Positions 36,680 to 49,000 of a stretch of DNA of 64,000 nucleotides are shown one piece after another. A program made the position numbers and the translations under genes. This DNA is from Pyrocephalus nanus (Eukaryota > Chordata > Aves > Passeriformes > Tyrannidae): positions 11,856,001-11,920,000 of the forward strand of contig CM076276.1 in the NCBI GenBank assembly GCA_038380795.1, read 5' to 3'. The notes beneath the pieces were generated by a model. It worked only from the letters and a program-made list of their open reading frames with translations. It was not told where the DNA came from and ran no database searches. Positions within the stretch are counted from its first letter, which is position 1; every line of letters starts with the position of its first letter.

Positions 36680-36785
36680 TTCTATGGAGTCGTAGAATAT
36701 TATAAGTCGGAAGGGATCACCACAAGAATCATCGAGTCCAACTCTTAGTCCTGCACAGGACACCCCTGAGAGTCACACCGTAGGT
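36680..36785 (-). mobile_element. CR1 LINE fragment (antisense)
   Basis: Matches the reverse complement of an avian CR1 tail: 'gtcgtagaatattataagtc', 'ggaagggatcaccacaagaa', 'tcatcgagtccaactcttag', 'tcctgcacaggacacccctg'. The extent is judged by eye. Confidence 0.75.
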
Positions 36786-39700
36786 GCTAATGGAGAATGG
36801 TGCAGTAATTTTAGCAGACTGCCCCAGAGGGGAAGCGGGGCAAGTAAATGGGACTCAGCATTTATACCTTAAGACTTGCTTCTTATTCCTGGCTTTTCAG
36901 GTGTTGGTGTCCCTGCCATGTGGGCTGTGAGGTCTGGACCTGGTCCACTGCATTTGGAGAGAGACAGTGACCCCCAGGCAGGGGAGGGATGCAGGGGGGC
37001 AGGAGTTTCCCTTGCAGGGGCTGATGTGAATGATGTTACAAACCCAGGGACTCGTGTAATGGACCATGTTCTCCTCCTCAAAACACAAGGCAGAGCTGAG
37101 GAGCAGGCATTTAATCATCAGTGATGCTAATTGTTCACTGTGAGCCCTTTGCTACTCAAGCTGTCTTCTGTTTGTCCCCCATAAAGGGGGAGGGGTAGGC
37201 CCCTGTTTTCTGGAGGGCTCCTCGGTGTGAGCTCTGTTCACAGGAGGTTTGGAGGTCTCCAGGAGGAGCAGTGACTTCAGTGGGAGTGTTGGGATACAGG
37301 GCTGCAGCTTTTGGCAGTGAAAGCCGTGCAAAACTGACTCAATCCAGACATTTCTTACCATGGGGTTGGTCTGGAAGCCATTGGCATGGAAACTGTATTG
37401 ATCGAAGAAGTGTGTGTGCTTTGGAGAGCTCAGGGGCTTGTGTGGGTCCATGGGCAAAACTGCTACAGAAATGCAGAGGTCACAGCTCACCATCCTGCTC
37501 TGTCCCTGGCTGGCTTCCAGGCAGCTCGGGATGTGAGGGAGGCACAGAGTGTACCATCACTCCAAACAAAATGTCTTTCTTTATCTTGGGAAATGCTGGG
37601 CATCCTTGAGCAGAGTGTGCTCAGCCAACTAAGATGCCAGGGAGAATTAGTGAGGCTGGTGCTTTTCACTTAATGAAGGGGTTTGCAATTTTGTCTCAGA
37701 TTCTCATCGTCAAACTGTGCCAGTATCCAAATACTCCCAGCCTTGCCCAAAGCATGTGTTAAACAAATGAGGGAGACTTTTCCTGACCCACCAGGCAGTG
37801 CCTTCACAAATTCCATGTTTTGTCCCCCAGGCAGATGGATCACACACAGCATTGGCAAAGCCACGTTTTGTGGCAGAGAAGCTGCAGTTTCAGTGTTTAT
37901 TTCTCTGTCATTGCAGGAATTCAAAATGGATGGAAGAAAATGCCATTGGGATTGACTCTTGTTTTGTTTGGACCCTGCACAGGTCTCTGTGGAAAACATG
38001 GGAGGAGTGCAGGGGACAGAGAAGAGCCAAGAAGATGTGTCAAAAAGGCAGTGGTGGCCAAAAGAGTGGTCAGCAGTGAGTGGAACAGGGCTGGGGATGT
38101 GTTTCTGAAGAATGAAAAGGGAGTGATCTATAAACAAAATGGGGATGCTTTGGAGTGGGTCAATGCTGAGATGAGTGAAAGGGGCTGCTGAGAAACCAGG
38201 TGCCATCTGCTGCAGCATGGAGACCTTCCCTGTCTGCTTTTCCGAGGAGGAAGGAGGACCCAAAGTAGAGAAGAAGAGAAATAAATGAACAATTAAGTGG
38301 TGAAAGGTTATCAGAATGCAGCAGGCAAAATCCTGGGGGTTCCAATACACCATGTGGGGGCAGATTATCTGAAACAGATAAATGGTGGGAGTTGTAGACT
38401 TGGACCAAACAGTTGTTTAGAGGCAGACTAAAAAGAGCAGTGGGCTATGGTGCTGCTTTCCTGTGCTGGGAGTGGAAGGCTTGCAGCTTCTCCAGCTGCC
38501 ACTCTGTGCAAGCAGGGCAATGTCCACGGGGGGTGGAAGTGCAGAAGAGATGGTGCCAATGACCTTTCACATGTTATTGGGAACCTCTGTCTGTCTCCAG
38601 TTTTTCTCTCTCAACCTTTGCGTGCCTTATTGATTTCTGACTCTGGATATTTTGTGTCTTGGGTAAATCAGAAGTATTTGTCACCTAGAATGATCATGCT
38701 GAGAGTATAAAGCTTTTTACAAAGTCTTCAGTGACCTTTAGCTAATGGGAAATCAGTGAACTGAGTGTATAGAAGCATCTCCTAAGTGCTGGGTGTTGCT
38801 GTGCACAGTGGGGACTCACCTTGGCATGACACAGCTCCCCAGTAGTAGCCTGGGCATGCAGGTCTTCTGGATAAAGGTTCTTGCATCAGGTCAGGATGAT
38901 CTACATTTGTGTTTCTTGATTACCTCCATTTGTGTTCTGTATACTGTGTGAATGTGTGGGTGTGTGATGTCAGGTGTCAGAATCAGTCCACAGTCTTGGG
39001 CAGGTGAACATGTTTGAAATGTTTCAACAAAGACAAATGTTTTTGATGGGGTGAAATATTTTTTTTTTTTGTTTTCTATAAGAGAAGATCATTTTTGTGA
39101 TTACAGGTAGTACATTGCAATGGATTGTCAATTCCTAGGAGGGTCACTCCTCCCTGTTAACCCAGTTTTGTTCTTCAGCTCTGGTAAGCAAACCCCTGTT
39201 GTGTCTCAGGGATGTTTGTGCTGTGCCATCACCAGGATGCTGTGGATATGAGACAATCAGGCTCCACCAGTGGCTCTGGACATCCCTCTGGCTGTACATC
39301 CCTTAGCCTGCTTGCTTTTTTCCTGTTCCAGCCACCCTCAGCAGCCAAAGAATGAACGCAGACATGGCTGCATGTGCAGTTTACACCGCATGGATCCAGG
39401 AGTTATAGCAAGTCCCTGGTTAGTGGGGCTGGGATTTAATCCCTGATTCAAAATGATGGAACTGGGATGCTGTTGGGTTTCCCTCTTCTCGTTTAGATGC
39501 CTCAAGCCTGAGCTTTCTGGATTTCTTGGATTCTCAAAATAGCATCAGGTTTCCTTTGAAGAGCTGCCAGCTGCAACAGGAGAGAGAGTTCAGCATATGG
39601 TGGGCAGTGTTATAGTGTTATTCCACATACTCCTGAACTGAGGCAATTCTCAAATTGATTTTGCATCATACACACAGATTTTCCTGGGGAAAATGAGGGT

Positions 39701-40769
39701 GCTGTGAGTCAGCCTGAAAACAAAAGCCCTCAGTAAGGTCACGACAAACTGTGTTTCTGTTCCACTGCACAGCACCAGGTAGAGGCAGAGCAGCTGGATG
39801 AAGCTGAGGTGTGGTCAGGGCCCCTTCATGAACCAAATTTGGGTCAGGTTGGGATCAGCCCCCCAGCACAGCCATGGCTCCAGGCTGCAGCATGATTTTT
39901 GGGAGCAAACCTGTTGAAAAGAAGATGCAAAGCATCTTCCATCAGCAAGTGAGAATGTGAATTCAAGATGCGAGGGCAGGTTCCAGATGCTCTTGCACTT
40001 TGCATTTATTACATTTTTTAGAGCTTAGCAAAAGGTCAGTGTGCTTGGATACAGTTCCTGGCTTTTGGAAAGTCTGCAGGTTTGGGAGTAGTGCTTTTCA
40101 CTTTATTTTCAATAGGAAAACAGCTTGCTTGCAAAGTTTGCCTTTGGAATTGAGATGCCAGTGAAAATCTAGCTCTCCTTATTTAAGGCTAAAAAGACAA
40201 GTAGGGACAAGATTTTTAGGGGGGAAGGTATGGTGGGTTTGGGTTTTTTTTCCTCTCTTTCTTCATCTTTTCCTCCAATATGCAGGAGAAAGCTTTCAGT
40301 ATAGATTAGTTTGCTGCTGTCAGTGTTAGTTGTTTTTTTCTGGCCATGCAGATTGGAAGGAAATTTCCAATACAGCTCAGCTGCCAGAAATGGATTCTTT
40401 GCTGGGACATATTGGTTAAAATATTCCGACTTGCTCCTTGCAGTGATGCCATTTAGTGCAAGAACACCTTAGCAATTGGCTGCCTTGTTCTTACCTCTGA
40501 GCTTGCTATTTTCTTTATTTCTCTTGGTTGGTTGTTTGCTTTTTTTTGCTGGTATTTGCTTTGGACAAGCCAGTTCCCACACTACGGAGATCCTGATGCC
40601 ACTTGGATGCCCACAAGCAAAGTCTTTCTGTGTTGTACTGGGAGTGGAGAGCAATAGCAGGAGGAATTCCTCCAAATCCATAGGATGGAGTTAATATGCT
40701 GGTGCAGGACCAATATATGGTCAAGACTCCGGAGGCAACCTGGGTTTTCTCTCATCTTCTGATCTTTTT

Positions 40770-40825
40770 GGATCAAAGGGTTGGGCTCGATGATCTTGGA
40801 GGTCTCTTGCAACCTAAATGATCCT
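40770..40825 (+). mobile_element. Short CR1 3' tail
   Basis: GGGTTGGGCTCGATGATCTT followed by GGAGGTCTCTTGCAACCTAA and ATGATCC matches the terminal part of CR1 in sense orientation. Only the tail is recognisable. Confidence 0.7.
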
Positions 40826-43355
40826 TCTTTCCAGGAGTTACCAGACACGATGTGTTTGCCTCCAGGATTTCATTTGGTGCCTTCCAAGCGAAAACGGGGA
40901 GACTACACGTGTTTGGCTTGATCTGCCTGACCCTGGCAAGGCATTTCTGAGGCCATTGTGCTGCCTCAGCTCACTGCCTGCAGCTGCAAGGCTTGACAGC
41001 GTGGTGCTGAGACACCGCTCTCCTCAGCCCTGTTTAGACAGTCACCCACAGATAGCGGGAGCTGGACTGGGATTTGTTTTTCTTCTTTTCTTGTTTGGTC
41101 AAAAGCAACAGGGGATTTTTTTTTTTCCCTTCCCCCCTGAAAGAACAGCAGTGTTTGGTTTGAGAAAGGATGAGGTCAAGAAAATGGCAGGAAAAGGCTG
41201 TCTCATTGTATTTTCGGTTACTTGATTGCTTTTTTGCACCTGCACCAGACTTCCACTGGTGAGAACTGGGGCTTTGCTGGGCTCCCACAACAGTGCTGTC
41301 GGAGAGGAAACATCTTCCACTCTCCAGTCGCATCCTGTGTTTTCCTTCTCGCTCTGTCATCACTTTACAGAGTAAAATCCCGAGCTCCCATTTGCACGTT
41401 TACACAGCCAGCCACCCTTGTGTTCCTGGCTGCTGTCAGGCCGGGAACGTGGCAACCACCAGCAGCGAAGGGATTAACTGGCAGGTGATTTTAAGGGCTC
41501 CCTTTCTATTTTGCACCTCCTGCTTTTCTCCAGCCAAGTTCTCTGCAAATAAAGAGAAATTTTGCAAAACAAGGAGTTTGAGGACACAATAGAAAAAAAA
41601 GAGGAACAATAAAAGAAGTTTATGAATAAAAGATTTAAGAAGAGAAGAAAAAAAAATTTGAGAATTTAAAAAGGAAGGAAGAAGCAAACAGAACTGACAG
41701 GTCACGTTTCTGGGCTGTCTCAAGATCAGTTTAATACAAATAAATTCCTGTGTGTAAGTGTGTTGGAGCTGCCTTTGCATTGTCTTTCCCAAGAACAGAG
41801 AGCACCAGGAATGCAGCCGGGATACGGTGAAAGGTTTTCCATTCTTAATTCTGCAACTGGGTCAGGCTCTGATCTTCAGTGAATCACTTATCTGCTTGAT
41901 GCCTCCAGTTTTGCTGAGGTTACAACTACTGACTTGTTTCCACGGATTTAGAAATGCTCTTGGGCCAAACAGATATGGAGAATTGCAGAGAACACATTTT
42001 AGGTTAATGGCTGCAACAATTAAATGGGCTGTGGTTACATAGCAAGTTAAGCAAACAGTTCAGTTGCTGCTGCGGCGCCCGCAGGGAGGGACTGACCCAT
42101 TAAAAATCTTATTTTGCTGGACACCTTGTTCAGAGGTTTCAGTTTATGCTAGTTATCCCTAATCTAAATCATCTGTATTTGATAGGCCAGTATGCTGCCA
42201 TTGGATCCTTTCCTGTTGTGCTTTTGAGGGATGTGAGGTACGTGCCTTGCATTAGCTCCAGGGCACTGTACACAAGATTTTCTGCATACAATAGTCTCTG
42301 GATTTTAATAACTTACTGGGCAGGTCGATGGTGAGTTGACATCTGTCCAGTTCTATTGGCAACTCCTTGGGTTTTATTTTGACTTAGGAAACTGCAGTGT
42401 GGAGCAGGCCAAAAAATTTTTTTCCTAGGGTGTTTTTTTTTTTTCTTTTCCTATTACTGCTCTAACTTTACCTATTTTAAGGGCTGAAGTGGGCTAGCCC
42501 TCCTTCTCCTTCCTGCTCCCACACAGGCACTTTTTGAAAAGTACCACTGCCTCAGATTTGCAACCTGTGCCGTTTGAGTGTGTCAGATCTTCTGGTCTAC
42601 AACATCAGCTATTAGGGCTGTGTTTAGTCTAACAGTATTAGACATAAATTTGAGCTGGTGGAATTGGGAGAGGACTTTGGACATGCTGGAAAAGAAAAGT
42701 TATTCCAAGAAACTAACATACTCTCAGGAGCTCCAAAGGCAGCAAGAGAGAGGATAGAAATAGGTTATCTAAAGCCCGGACAAATAAAATATTCTTATTA
42801 TAGCTCCACGGGCACTATGCCAGCTCTCTGCAAGCAATATTTCTCTTTGCATCTTGCTTTGCCAGTTAATTGGACATCTATTATTTCATTATTTCAGCAG
42901 GAAACATAGCTTGAGTGATGACTTTGGTACCCAGCCCAGTGCTACTGTGCACTTTCTGAGCCCTGATTTATGGAAATGCTTCCAGTCGGCCTCTGCTCCT
43001 TCTCCAAGTGTGTGTGTGAATTGTCAGTGCTGCTTGGGGACATTTTCCGGGGACAGTGGTTCTGTGACACACTCCTCTAGCAGACAGCTCTCCCCGTGAT
43101 GTTCAGGGCCCTGCAAGGACGAAGGCAGCTCCTCCTCCCCCATCTCCTGCTCCTCTCCTTTGCCAGCCTGGGGACCAGTTTGGCTGCTCCTTCAGGGACA
43201 CGGGTGCAGCTGGAGGACAGAGCCACACACCACGTGCAGGGATGTGGCAGCCCAGAGCTGGTCTCCAATGCCCAGTTCTCCTTGCCAGACTATTTCAGCC
43301 AGTTATATCTAGAAACCACGGTGAAAACAACTTATTTTAAGCTGATAGAATTTCC

Positions 43356-43373
43356 TTTTTTTTTTTTTTTTTT
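43356..43373. repeat. Poly(T) tract
   Basis: A run of 18 T bases just downstream of the signal-peptide-like frame at 43099. It is followed by CTTCCCCAAG, so it could act as a pyrimidine tract, but simple low complexity is the plainer reading. Confidence 0.85.
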
Positions 43374-44949
43374 CTTCCCCAAGACCTTGATTTTGTAAAA
43401 AAGGTTGTTTACCCTTCCCACTCAGCTCTGGGGTTATCCACCCACAACCAGGGACCACAGACCAGACCCTGAGCGTGGTTGTAGCTGCCTGCTCGGATGT
43501 TCACAATGAATTGTTTGCAGACAAGCTTCAGACCTGCAATTACTCACAGAAATTATTCAGCAAATAGTTTTGAATAATGAATCCCTTTGAGAAATTCAAG
43601 TTGTTTTGCAGGCAGATTCCAGGCAGAGAACATGCTCAGAAAGTCATAGCTTTTAACACATTTTCCCCTCTGTTTGCCAGGCTGTTGAGTTGGCATAACA
43701 TCCCTTTCTGGTACTTTCACGTAGGATTAAACTGCTCCACTAGACTCATGTGATGCAGGTTGAGGGTGGCCACTCAGGACTCCCCTGCTCTGACAGAGCT
43801 ACAGGCACCGTGTGCCCCCAAGTCCCTCCCATCTCCTTCTTGATGGGGGTCTCAGTTGCTGTTTTTTCCAGTCCAGCTTCCTCAAAATGAGGCAGCAGAG
43901 ATGTCTCCATCCACAGATGCTACCAGTGGTGCAGAGCACCTGGAGCTGGGGAGCTGGACCCCTCACATTTTGGCCAGTATTGCCTCCGTGATCTGCACAA
44001 TCTGCACTTTAAACTGCTGTGGGGCCTGTGAGCTGAGGGGCTGTGGAAGTGCAAAGAGTCAGGAGAGGTCTGTGTGAGAATTTCATATCCTGAGATCTAC
44101 AAGAGGAGGAAAAAGCAGCGTGTGAAGTCAAGTCTCTGTGGGTTCGTTCCAGCTCCCACCCACCAACCAAGCCCAGTGTGTGATGTTTTATAGCTGGGGA
44201 AGGAGAGCTTTTGGCAGGGAAGGCAGGGATGACTGATACCACTTTGCAACTGAGGCTGTTCAGTCCCTGAGTCCCATCAAGGGGCTGATTACTATGGAAT
44301 AAAAAGATGGTTCTTGCCAGCAGGGAATCATGAGAGCAAAGACTTGAGGACCTGGCTCTTTTTTTGGACAAGTGGCTTTCAGTCACCTGTTCTGGACCCT
44401 GGAACTGGCCAAAATGGTGAGTGGTATAGAAGGAGAGGGCAGGACTTGGTAATTACACTGGTAAGTGAAGGACACAGGCCCTGGGGGAAAGAGGAGAGTT
44501 CAGCCTGGTGGCACAAGAACCTAATGGTTAAATACTGGGGCTTGACACTTGCATGGCCCTCTATCTTCTATATCTGCTTTTACAGACCAGGGAAAGGCTC
44601 TGGCTCCAAAGGGGAGAGGTGATTCCCACCAAGAGATCTGCCCAAGCCTGGTCAAGAGACGTGTTTGGGGGTAAGACTTGGACTGTGTTTCAGGTGACCC
44701 CCCCCTGCATGTGCCACAAAGAGCAGCAGGAATCTCTCCTCCATGGGATAAACCCTGCAGGGTCAGGCTGCATCCGTGGCACTGGGGGCCCTTTAGGGTG
44801 AGGGAGAAAGATTTGGGAGGTTGTGATGGCTGTCCTCTCCTTCACGGTGGTCCTGCCACCCCCAGTCAAGGGATGGGGTGCCATACAAGCAGAGGTAGCA
44901 GTGTGACAGCAGCAGGATTTGGGCAGACACCCACGGGCAGGGTGCTGCA

Positions 44950-45330
44950 CGTTCGCTTGACCCGTGCCTGCCGCCAGGAACGTGTCGCCAGCGCATCCCT
45001 GCAAATGGATGCGGCTCTGCTCTCACCGGGGCCGCTGTTTGCATATTGGAAGCTCTACGGCCAGAGCCTGTCAGCGGGAGAGCGGCGGCGAAGGAAACAG
45101 CTTCAGACGCAAACCTTTCTGCCCGAAGGGAGGTCGGGAATACGAATCAACTCCTCTCTCTACTGGCCTCTGTGCGTTTAGATGTGCCATTTCTGCATAT
45201 TCAGCCGCGTTTGAAACACCCTCCAAAGCTCCCACAGCCCCTTCCCAAGGAGCCGAGATGGGAAATTCCCGGTCTCGGGATGTTTTGCCACCTAGTGCCC
45301 AGCTGGGAAATCTCATCCGGCTGCGGGCAA
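44950..45330. promoter_or_regulatory. Isolated CpG cluster with octamer-like motif
   Basis: About 380 bp with many CpGs (GAGCGGCGGCGAAGG, GGAACGTGTCGCCAGCG, CCGCGTTTG) in a CpG-poor region. It contains TTTGCATAT near 45038, a POU/octamer-like site, and TCTGCATATTCAG near 45192. No convincing exon is seen. It may be an enhancer or an unannotated promoter. Confidence 0.3.
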
Positions 45331-46033
45331 AGCTGGGGCTTTGGGGAGGCAGAAGCACTAGGGATGACTTTTTTGGGGAGAGCATGAATATTTTAGGAGG
45401 ACAAAGTGATGCAGGAGCCTAGATTTAGGGGCTGCTGTGGATGAGACTCATTGGTAGCCAACAGCATGTGTTGGTATTTTGTTTCTGACAGTAGACTTCA
45501 AAATCTTAAGTCGTTCCCCTGCTTTCATTCCTGTTGCATCTCTGAAGAGGTGATGGTGGAAAGTGAGAAGAGAGGGGAGGAGCAAAGACTTGCTGACCTG
45601 GGAGATGAGTATCACAAAAGGCAGTAGAGTTGGATGTGAAGAGAAATGGTGGAAAGGACAGAGACCATCAGGAAGAAAATCAGGCAAGAAAACAAGTTTC
45701 ACCTGTCTGGGCTTGTCTTGGTTCCCTCATCCTTCAGACACCTCCTGCTGTCCCAGTGTTTTGTAAATCTGGAGCTGATGGTGGAATTGAAGCTCTGAAG
45801 AGGAAGCCATCTGCCTTGTTTCCAGCTGGCTGAGAGCACCTCCCATTGCTGCTCCCCAGCTGATCAGGAGATGCTTGAAGAGATGCTGGTGATGGACAAG
45901 ACCTGCCTGTGTGTAGCAAGTCCCTGTCGAACAGCAAGGGAGAAAAATGACACTACTGACCCAGATCCCGGAGCAAACTCCCTGTCTGCCTGGAAGGCAA
46001 ATAATACCATCAGGGAAGCCAGATCCACAATTG

Positions 46034-46067
46034 CCTCTCTCTCTCTCTCCCCCTCTCTCCCTCTCTC
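46034..46067. repeat. CT-rich microsatellite
   Basis: An interrupted (CT)n tract with CCCC interruptions. Simple sequence with no coding meaning. Confidence 0.9.
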
Positions 46068-49000
46068 ATTGTTATAACAGGTTGCTGATGATGGAGAAAT
46101 GTCCTGTTGCTGCAGAAGGGTGAGAAGGCAGAAAAGAGAGATGGACTTGAAGGATCCCATGAAAGCAAAGCCTCCAGAGCATCCTATTTGTCTGTTAGAC
46201 AGCTCTCTCACTTGTCATGCCCTCTGCAGACAGGAGATGAACAGCACATACATTTCTTGTGTGGGGGTTTGGCATCTGTCACCATCACCAGGTTTCAAGG
46301 AAGACTTGCAGAGGCACTGTCAGAGGAGAGTTCCTGCTGTGATGAGATGCAGCCTTAAAACAGCAACTTGGAAACTGATGAGGAACAAACATTGCAGTGA
46401 GTGGGCAGTGCCTTTCCTGGCCAGGAGCTGACTTAGGGGAGTAAGTGCTGTCCTAAAGAAGCCTTCCACAAGCATCCTGCCTGCATGTGGAGGATGGTCC
46501 TGGAGAGACAGGCACCCAGAGTTGGTGTTTTGCCATCTTGAGGGCCAGTCTGCCCAACTCTGAGGTTAGTCAGAATCACCATGGCATCGGGCGCCGTGGA
46601 TGCTTCAGCAGCAAGGACGGGCGATTGCGTCCCTGCCCTTCTGTCACTCTGTGTTTGTGCTGCCAAGCAATCTGGTGTTGCATGCACCAGATATGACCAA
46701 ACACTTTGTGCTCACAAGGATCAGATTTTCAAAGCTATCAGACTCCTAAATATGCCAATAGGTGACTAATGGCTTCTAAGTGGACTGTGCTCTAAGAACC
46801 CTGAGACACACAAAGGGGCTGAGATAAGACAGGAGAGGGATAAGGGCTTTGTATCATTTTGAAAAACCCTGCAACTCTCAAGTGTTTTGAAAGAATGTGT
46901 TTAAAGTCTAATATTCATTTCTAATGAGAGGAAAAACATGAAAGAAATGCTTTAAATATTTCAATTACTTTATCGATTGGTATTATAAAGTATGTATTAC
47001 TACACCATGTTCTGTTGTGGTTCTGCAGCAACTGATAAACAGCATCCTCAGCGAGTGTTTTCACAAGTTGTGTTTTTTTCACGCTCTGGAGTTCAGCTTA
47101 CCCCTATCTATTTATCTTAAAAACAAAGTACAAAAATATCACTGCAGCAGATACATGAATTGTCTCAAGTAGTATCCCTGTGATGGTCTTAAAAATAGAA
47201 ATAAAACATCGCAAAACATGGTCCCCATCAATGGCTGGAACGAAAACAGAACCACTGCCACATGCTTTTTGGAAAAATTATTCTTGAAGTTTAAAGGTCA
47301 TGAAAATGAAGTTTTGCTGTTTGCTTTAAAAGCTCAGGTGTTGGAGGAGTCTGGCTCAGAGAAGAGATAAAGCCTCTCTCAACATAAACGAAAGCTGATG
47401 TAAGTAACAAGATCCATGTCTCTGACCTGTGGGAGACACCAAACTGGTGCATGGGGGAGAAACTACAGCTCAAAATCATCACAAAGTCCTCAGAAAATCT
47501 TTTCCAGATTGTTTTTATCTGCAGCTGGGAAATGGGGTGAAATCTAGAATTCCCTCACGCCTCACGAAAATTGTTGGTTGAAGTAGCTCATCTATAAATA
47601 ATTTAAGTTCCACTTATATGGAATGAAGATTCCAGTATCTCACCAGGTCGTCATAAAGACAAGCAGCAACTTGTATCCTGTTACATCACAAGTCCCTGTG
47701 GAAATCCCCTTTTTTGTCCTTGAGATGTGGTGTTGAAGTCTTGATGTGAGCAGGCGTGGGATGCAGGGCAGTGATTCTGCTGAGGCATCAACTCAGTTTC
47801 AAAGCTGAATTCTAAAAAAAAATATAGACTTCTCCATTTCCCTATATCTGGCACATGTTACAGAAGCAGGGGAATTAAATTTAACTGTCTTTATAGAGCC
47901 AGAGGCTCAATAATTTTAATGTTGGGTTCTCTTCAAGCTGATTTTTAATGTATCATTACTCTTTAAATGGGGTTGCTTATGGAATGGTGCAATTCAGACA
48001 TGGGCTAGGAATCCTGGGCTGTTTCCTACAGAGCTGGAACAAGACAAAATAGAATCAACCACCATTTCATATATCCCAAAATTCATTCTCAGGTCACTGA
48101 AGTGTCTCTAGGGCCCAGTGACATGTCCAACTGTCATCAAAACCTGGGTCATAAAAGTACTAATAGCCTCTCAGTAGATCTGATGAGGTATCACATTGCA
48201 GCAGCAGACCTAGGAAAATGCATGGCTTCCTATTCATTTCATATCATCTTAAGGATCTCTGGGCCAACTACGTCATGGAGAAGTGTATTATTTCTTCAAG
48301 AGCCACTGAATCTGTGATGGTGGAGATTAAATCCAGATATCAAATGTTCCAGGCATACACCTGAGAGCAGTCTTGTGAAAAACTTGGATTAGTGTTAAGC
48401 AATTTAACAGAGGGCAATACCAAACTGGCATCTTCTTCTTGCAATTGCTTATGACTTTATCTTACTCAGTGACAGGCACAGCATGTAATTCTCCAGGAAC
48501 AAGGTGTGTTTGGGAGATCTTTATATAATCTTTGGAACCTGTAATGAAAAGCTTAAGGATCCTTTATGAAGACACTGTGAAGTCTGTTCCTGTTGAAGGA
48601 AAGTGCTTTAGAGGAGAGCAGATGTGAGCTCCATGAGTGCCTGGGAGACTGGGGCTTGGGAGGAGTTTTGTTGGAAATCCCTGCTGACCATGGGGGCGTG
48701 GAGCAGAAAGGGCATGGGAGGCCACCTCCAGGACATGGTTGAGGGGCTGGATGCTTTCATGTGTGTCAAAGACGAGCCACCAAAGAGCACCAGGATTAGT
48801 CACCATCAGCTGAGGGTGAGTCCAGCTGGGAGGCCTTTATGAAGGCGTTGTGATTACTGTATGCTTTAATTTAAACCTTCCTTCTGAGCTGGCTCCCTGT
48901 GTGGACTGAAAGAGAGTTCAAAAAGAGTTACTTAATGTTTCTGTTGGATGTTCTCTTAGGTTTATGTTTCTTGGATGAAGGAGGAGAAATGTGCACACAG

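Noticed and set aside
43872..44077. Cys-rich frame (LNCCGACELRGCG) considered as an insulin/relaxin A-chain-like exon for the signal-peptide ORF at 43099
   Set aside because: The cysteine spacing does not fit the family, and joining it in phase to the upstream ORF gives a different frame with an early stop.
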